A stretch of 40,860 bases of DNA, taken from a virus. The stretch lies in the IMG/VR virus record IMGVR_UViG_3300013094_000113, positions 1-40,860 of that record; one strand, given 5' to 3'. Position numbers and translations under genes: made by a program. The notes beneath the pieces are model-generated. The model saw nothing but the letters and a program-made list of their open reading frames with translations, had not been told where the DNA came from and ran no database searches. Every line of letters begins with the position of its first letter. Within the stretch, counting starts at the first letter, position 1. Shown piece after piece: positions 39,188 to 40,860 of the stretch.

Positions 39188-40860
39188 CTATTTACTAGTA
39201 GCTCTATAAACTCCGTCCCAATCAACTGGTAAGTTAGCATTTTTAAGTTCGTTAATTCTTACTATCATATTTTCATAGTAATGTGCTAACTCAGGGTTAT
39301 ATGATATTAATGAAGTAGCTAATTGTATAGCATTGTCCCATCTTTGCATTCTATAATCAGATAAGAACCCGTCATGTATTCTACCTACATGAGGTTTTTC
39401 CATAGTAATAAAATTATTTTGTACTACAGTATAAATCTTTACACCTTCTTTTTTACCTTTAACAGCAATACAATCTAGTTCAAAGCACTTGTATTTGTCT
39501 TTTACGTATTCGTAAGTCCTAGGTCCAATTACAATTTTAACACCGTAAGGTTTTGATTGTCCTTCTAACCTCGAGGCCAGATTAACTCCATCGCCCAAGC
39601 AAGTGTAATCGAAACGCTGAGTACTGCCCATATTACCAACAACAACAGTATCTGTGTTGATTCCAAGACCCATTCCAAACGCTGGTACCCCTTCTTGAGC
39701 AATTTCTTTATTAAACTCATCTAAATTATTTAACATTATCATTGCTGTTTTCAATGCATTTAAAGCATGCTCTTTATCGTCTAATGGTGCATTCCAAAAA
39801 GCCATTTGAGCGTCTCCAATATACTTGTCTAATGTACCGTTATTATCTAATATAGCTTTAGTCATAGCAGTCATGTACCGGTTCATTATTTTTGTTAAAC
39901 CTTGTACATCTTTACCGTAGTGTTCTGATATAGTAGTAAAACCTCTAACATCAGTAAACATAATAGACAACTCTCTACTATCCCCTCCTAACTTTAATAG
40001 ATCTGGATTCTCTTGTAATTTCTCAACCATTGCAGGTGATAGGTAAGTACCAAATTGTTTCTTTATTTGCTGCTTTAACTTAAACTCCATTACAAATCTA
40101 AAGAACAAAGCACCTACCCAAGGTAATAATACCGCTAAAGTAGGCCAAGTATAATCCGTAAGATATCCGTAATTAACAAATAAACGAAATCCAATAAAAT
40201 AAGGTACACATAAGAATAGTGTAACTAATACACCATTTAGGATATACCCCAAATAACAAGCAGCAACAATAAGAATAATAGCAAGTATAATACCGCCTGT
40301 AAGCTCATATAGATCGAATGTTGAGGGTCTTTGTAGTCTATTATTACTTATAAGCATTTCAAGTGTTTGCGCTGATACTTCATAACCTTGTGATATTCCT
40401 ATAGGTGTAGCTACTGTATTATTAATACCTTCTGCAGTAGGTGCAATGAATACTACTTTACCTTTTAACTTAGACCAGTCTTTATCTACCATTGATACAC
40501 TATCAAACGAGTACTTAAAGTTAATCCACACTCTACCATTGGCATCAGTATTAATAGGTGGTATGCCTTTTACTCTAACAGCCTGTATACCAGCTTCATT
40601 TACTTTAGCTTGAAAGGATTCCTCTCCACCAAACACTCTTAGTACCTCTACGGGTAATGCTGGATACGTTTCTTTGTTAACCTGCACTGCTAATGGTAAA
40701 CGTCTTGTTACACCATCTACTTCTGGTGCAGTTAATAGCATACCAACACCTGCTGCACTTTGACCAAACTGTTTTAATGGTCCAATAGCTGCAGGATAAC
40801 TATATAACCAATCGTTAATACCTGTACCTATTGTAGCTATACCACGCGGTACTGGTTGAC
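39188..40860 (-). CDS. CHASE2-domain adenylate cyclase (class III), 5' end outside the window
   Basis: At least 556 residues; the frame stays open to the right edge, so the N-terminus is missing. Numbering from the internal Met at 40741: a CHASE2-type sensor (QFGQSAAGVG just upstream, then EVDGVTRRLPLAVQ and YPALPVEVLR); about three membrane helices (148-168, 171-190, 198-217); and a class III cyclase domain from about 255. The catalytic set is intact: metal-binding Asp264 (FTDVRGFT) and Asp310 (KYIGDAQMAFW), adenine-selecting Lys306 and Thr380 (DYTCLGDGVN), transition-state Asn387 and Arg391 (NLASR). It should make cAMP in the cytoplasm under control of a periplasmic sensor. Codon use matches its neighbours. 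A phage origin is inferred from the gene context; a host gene at a junction cannot be excluded. Confidence 0.9.
   Translation of the reverse strand, partial: QPVPRGIATIGTGINDWLYSYPAAIGPLKQFGQSAAGVGMLLTAPEVDGVTRRLPLAVQVNKETYPALPVEVLRVFGGEESFQAKVNEAGIQAVRVKGIPPINTDANGRVWINFKYSFDSVSMVDKDWSKLKGKVVFIAPTAEGINNTVATPIGISQGYEVSAQTLEMLISNNRLQRPSTFDLYELTGGIILAIILIVAACYLGYILNGVLVTLFLCVPYFIGFRLFVNYGYLTDYTWPTLAVLLPWVGALFFRFVMEFKLKQQIKKQFGTYLSPAMVEKLQENPDLLKLGGDSRELSIMFTDVRGFTTISEHYGKDVQGLTKIMNRYMTAMTKAILDNNGTLDKYIGDAQMAFWNAPLDDKEHALNALKTAMIMLNNLDEFNKEIAQEGVPAFGMGLGINTDTVVVGNMGSTQRFDYTCLGDGVNLASRLEGQSKPYGVKIVIGPRTYEYVKDKYKCFELDCIAVKGKKEGVKIYTVVQNNFITMEKPHVGRIHDGFLSDYRMQRWDNAIQLATSLISYNPELAHYYENMIVRINELKNANLPVDWDGVYRATSK

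Overview
This window reads as part of a low-GC, T4-superfamily (contractile-tailed) bacteriophage genome, probably from an uncultured aquatic phage. The hallmarks are the C-terminal part of a class I ribonucleotide reductase, a dUTPase, a T4 gp44-like clamp loader, a gp16-like small terminase candidate, gp25-like and gp6-like baseplate proteins followed by a long tail/adhesin block, and several small 2-oxoglutarate/Fe(II) oxygenases. Signal peptides, a lipobox and an outer-membrane beta-barrel point to a Gram-negative host. Genes are densely packed, many start codons overlap the previous stop, and clear Shine-Dalgarno sequences are rare.

Layout. 1-5087: nucleotide metabolism and replication (nrdA 3' end, a Bfd-like 2Fe-2S protein, dUTPase, clamp loader) mixed with a lipoprotein with spanin-like topology, a small-terminase candidate and a zinc-ribbon protein. 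5140-25947: one 21-kb rightward block of baseplate and tail genes: gp25-like, gp6-like, a PKD-domain protein, an unidentified structural protein, a collagen-like fibre, Thr/Pro-rich adhesins with InlB-like modules and two giant beta-rich proteins. A radical SAM/SPASM enzyme and a glycosyltransferase sit in the middle of the block. 25944-29511: small genes, one oxygenase, a DNA-glycosylase-family protein and a structured non-coding gap. 29514-33862: an outer-membrane beta-barrel, a tRNA-like RNA directly after it, a pseudoknot upstream of a metallopeptidase gene, and two tandem oxygenases. 33893-36041: a second glycosyltransferase and three leftward genes for exported proteins. 36100-39186: small genes, including an FCP1/NIF-like phosphatase and zinc-binding proteins. 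39188-40860: a leftward CHASE2 adenylate cyclase gene running off the window.

Two system-level signals stand out. First, an octamer close to (G/C/A)TAA(A/G)TA(A/T), much like the T4 late promoter TATAAATA, recurs on both strands, mostly with only 4-6 nt between it and the start codon. With T4-like late initiation this puts the transcript start at or beside the start codon, so many late mRNAs would be leaderless. Genes inside overlapping operons and the presumed early genes lack it. Second, the phage carries many products predicted to act on the host envelope or on signalling: a lipoprotein, a beta-barrel, a glycine-zipper protein, two small exported basic proteins, two glycosyltransferases and a membrane adenylate cyclase with an intact catalytic set. 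The cyclase is the most unusual gene here and suggests phage-driven cAMP signalling, which the sequence alone cannot prove.
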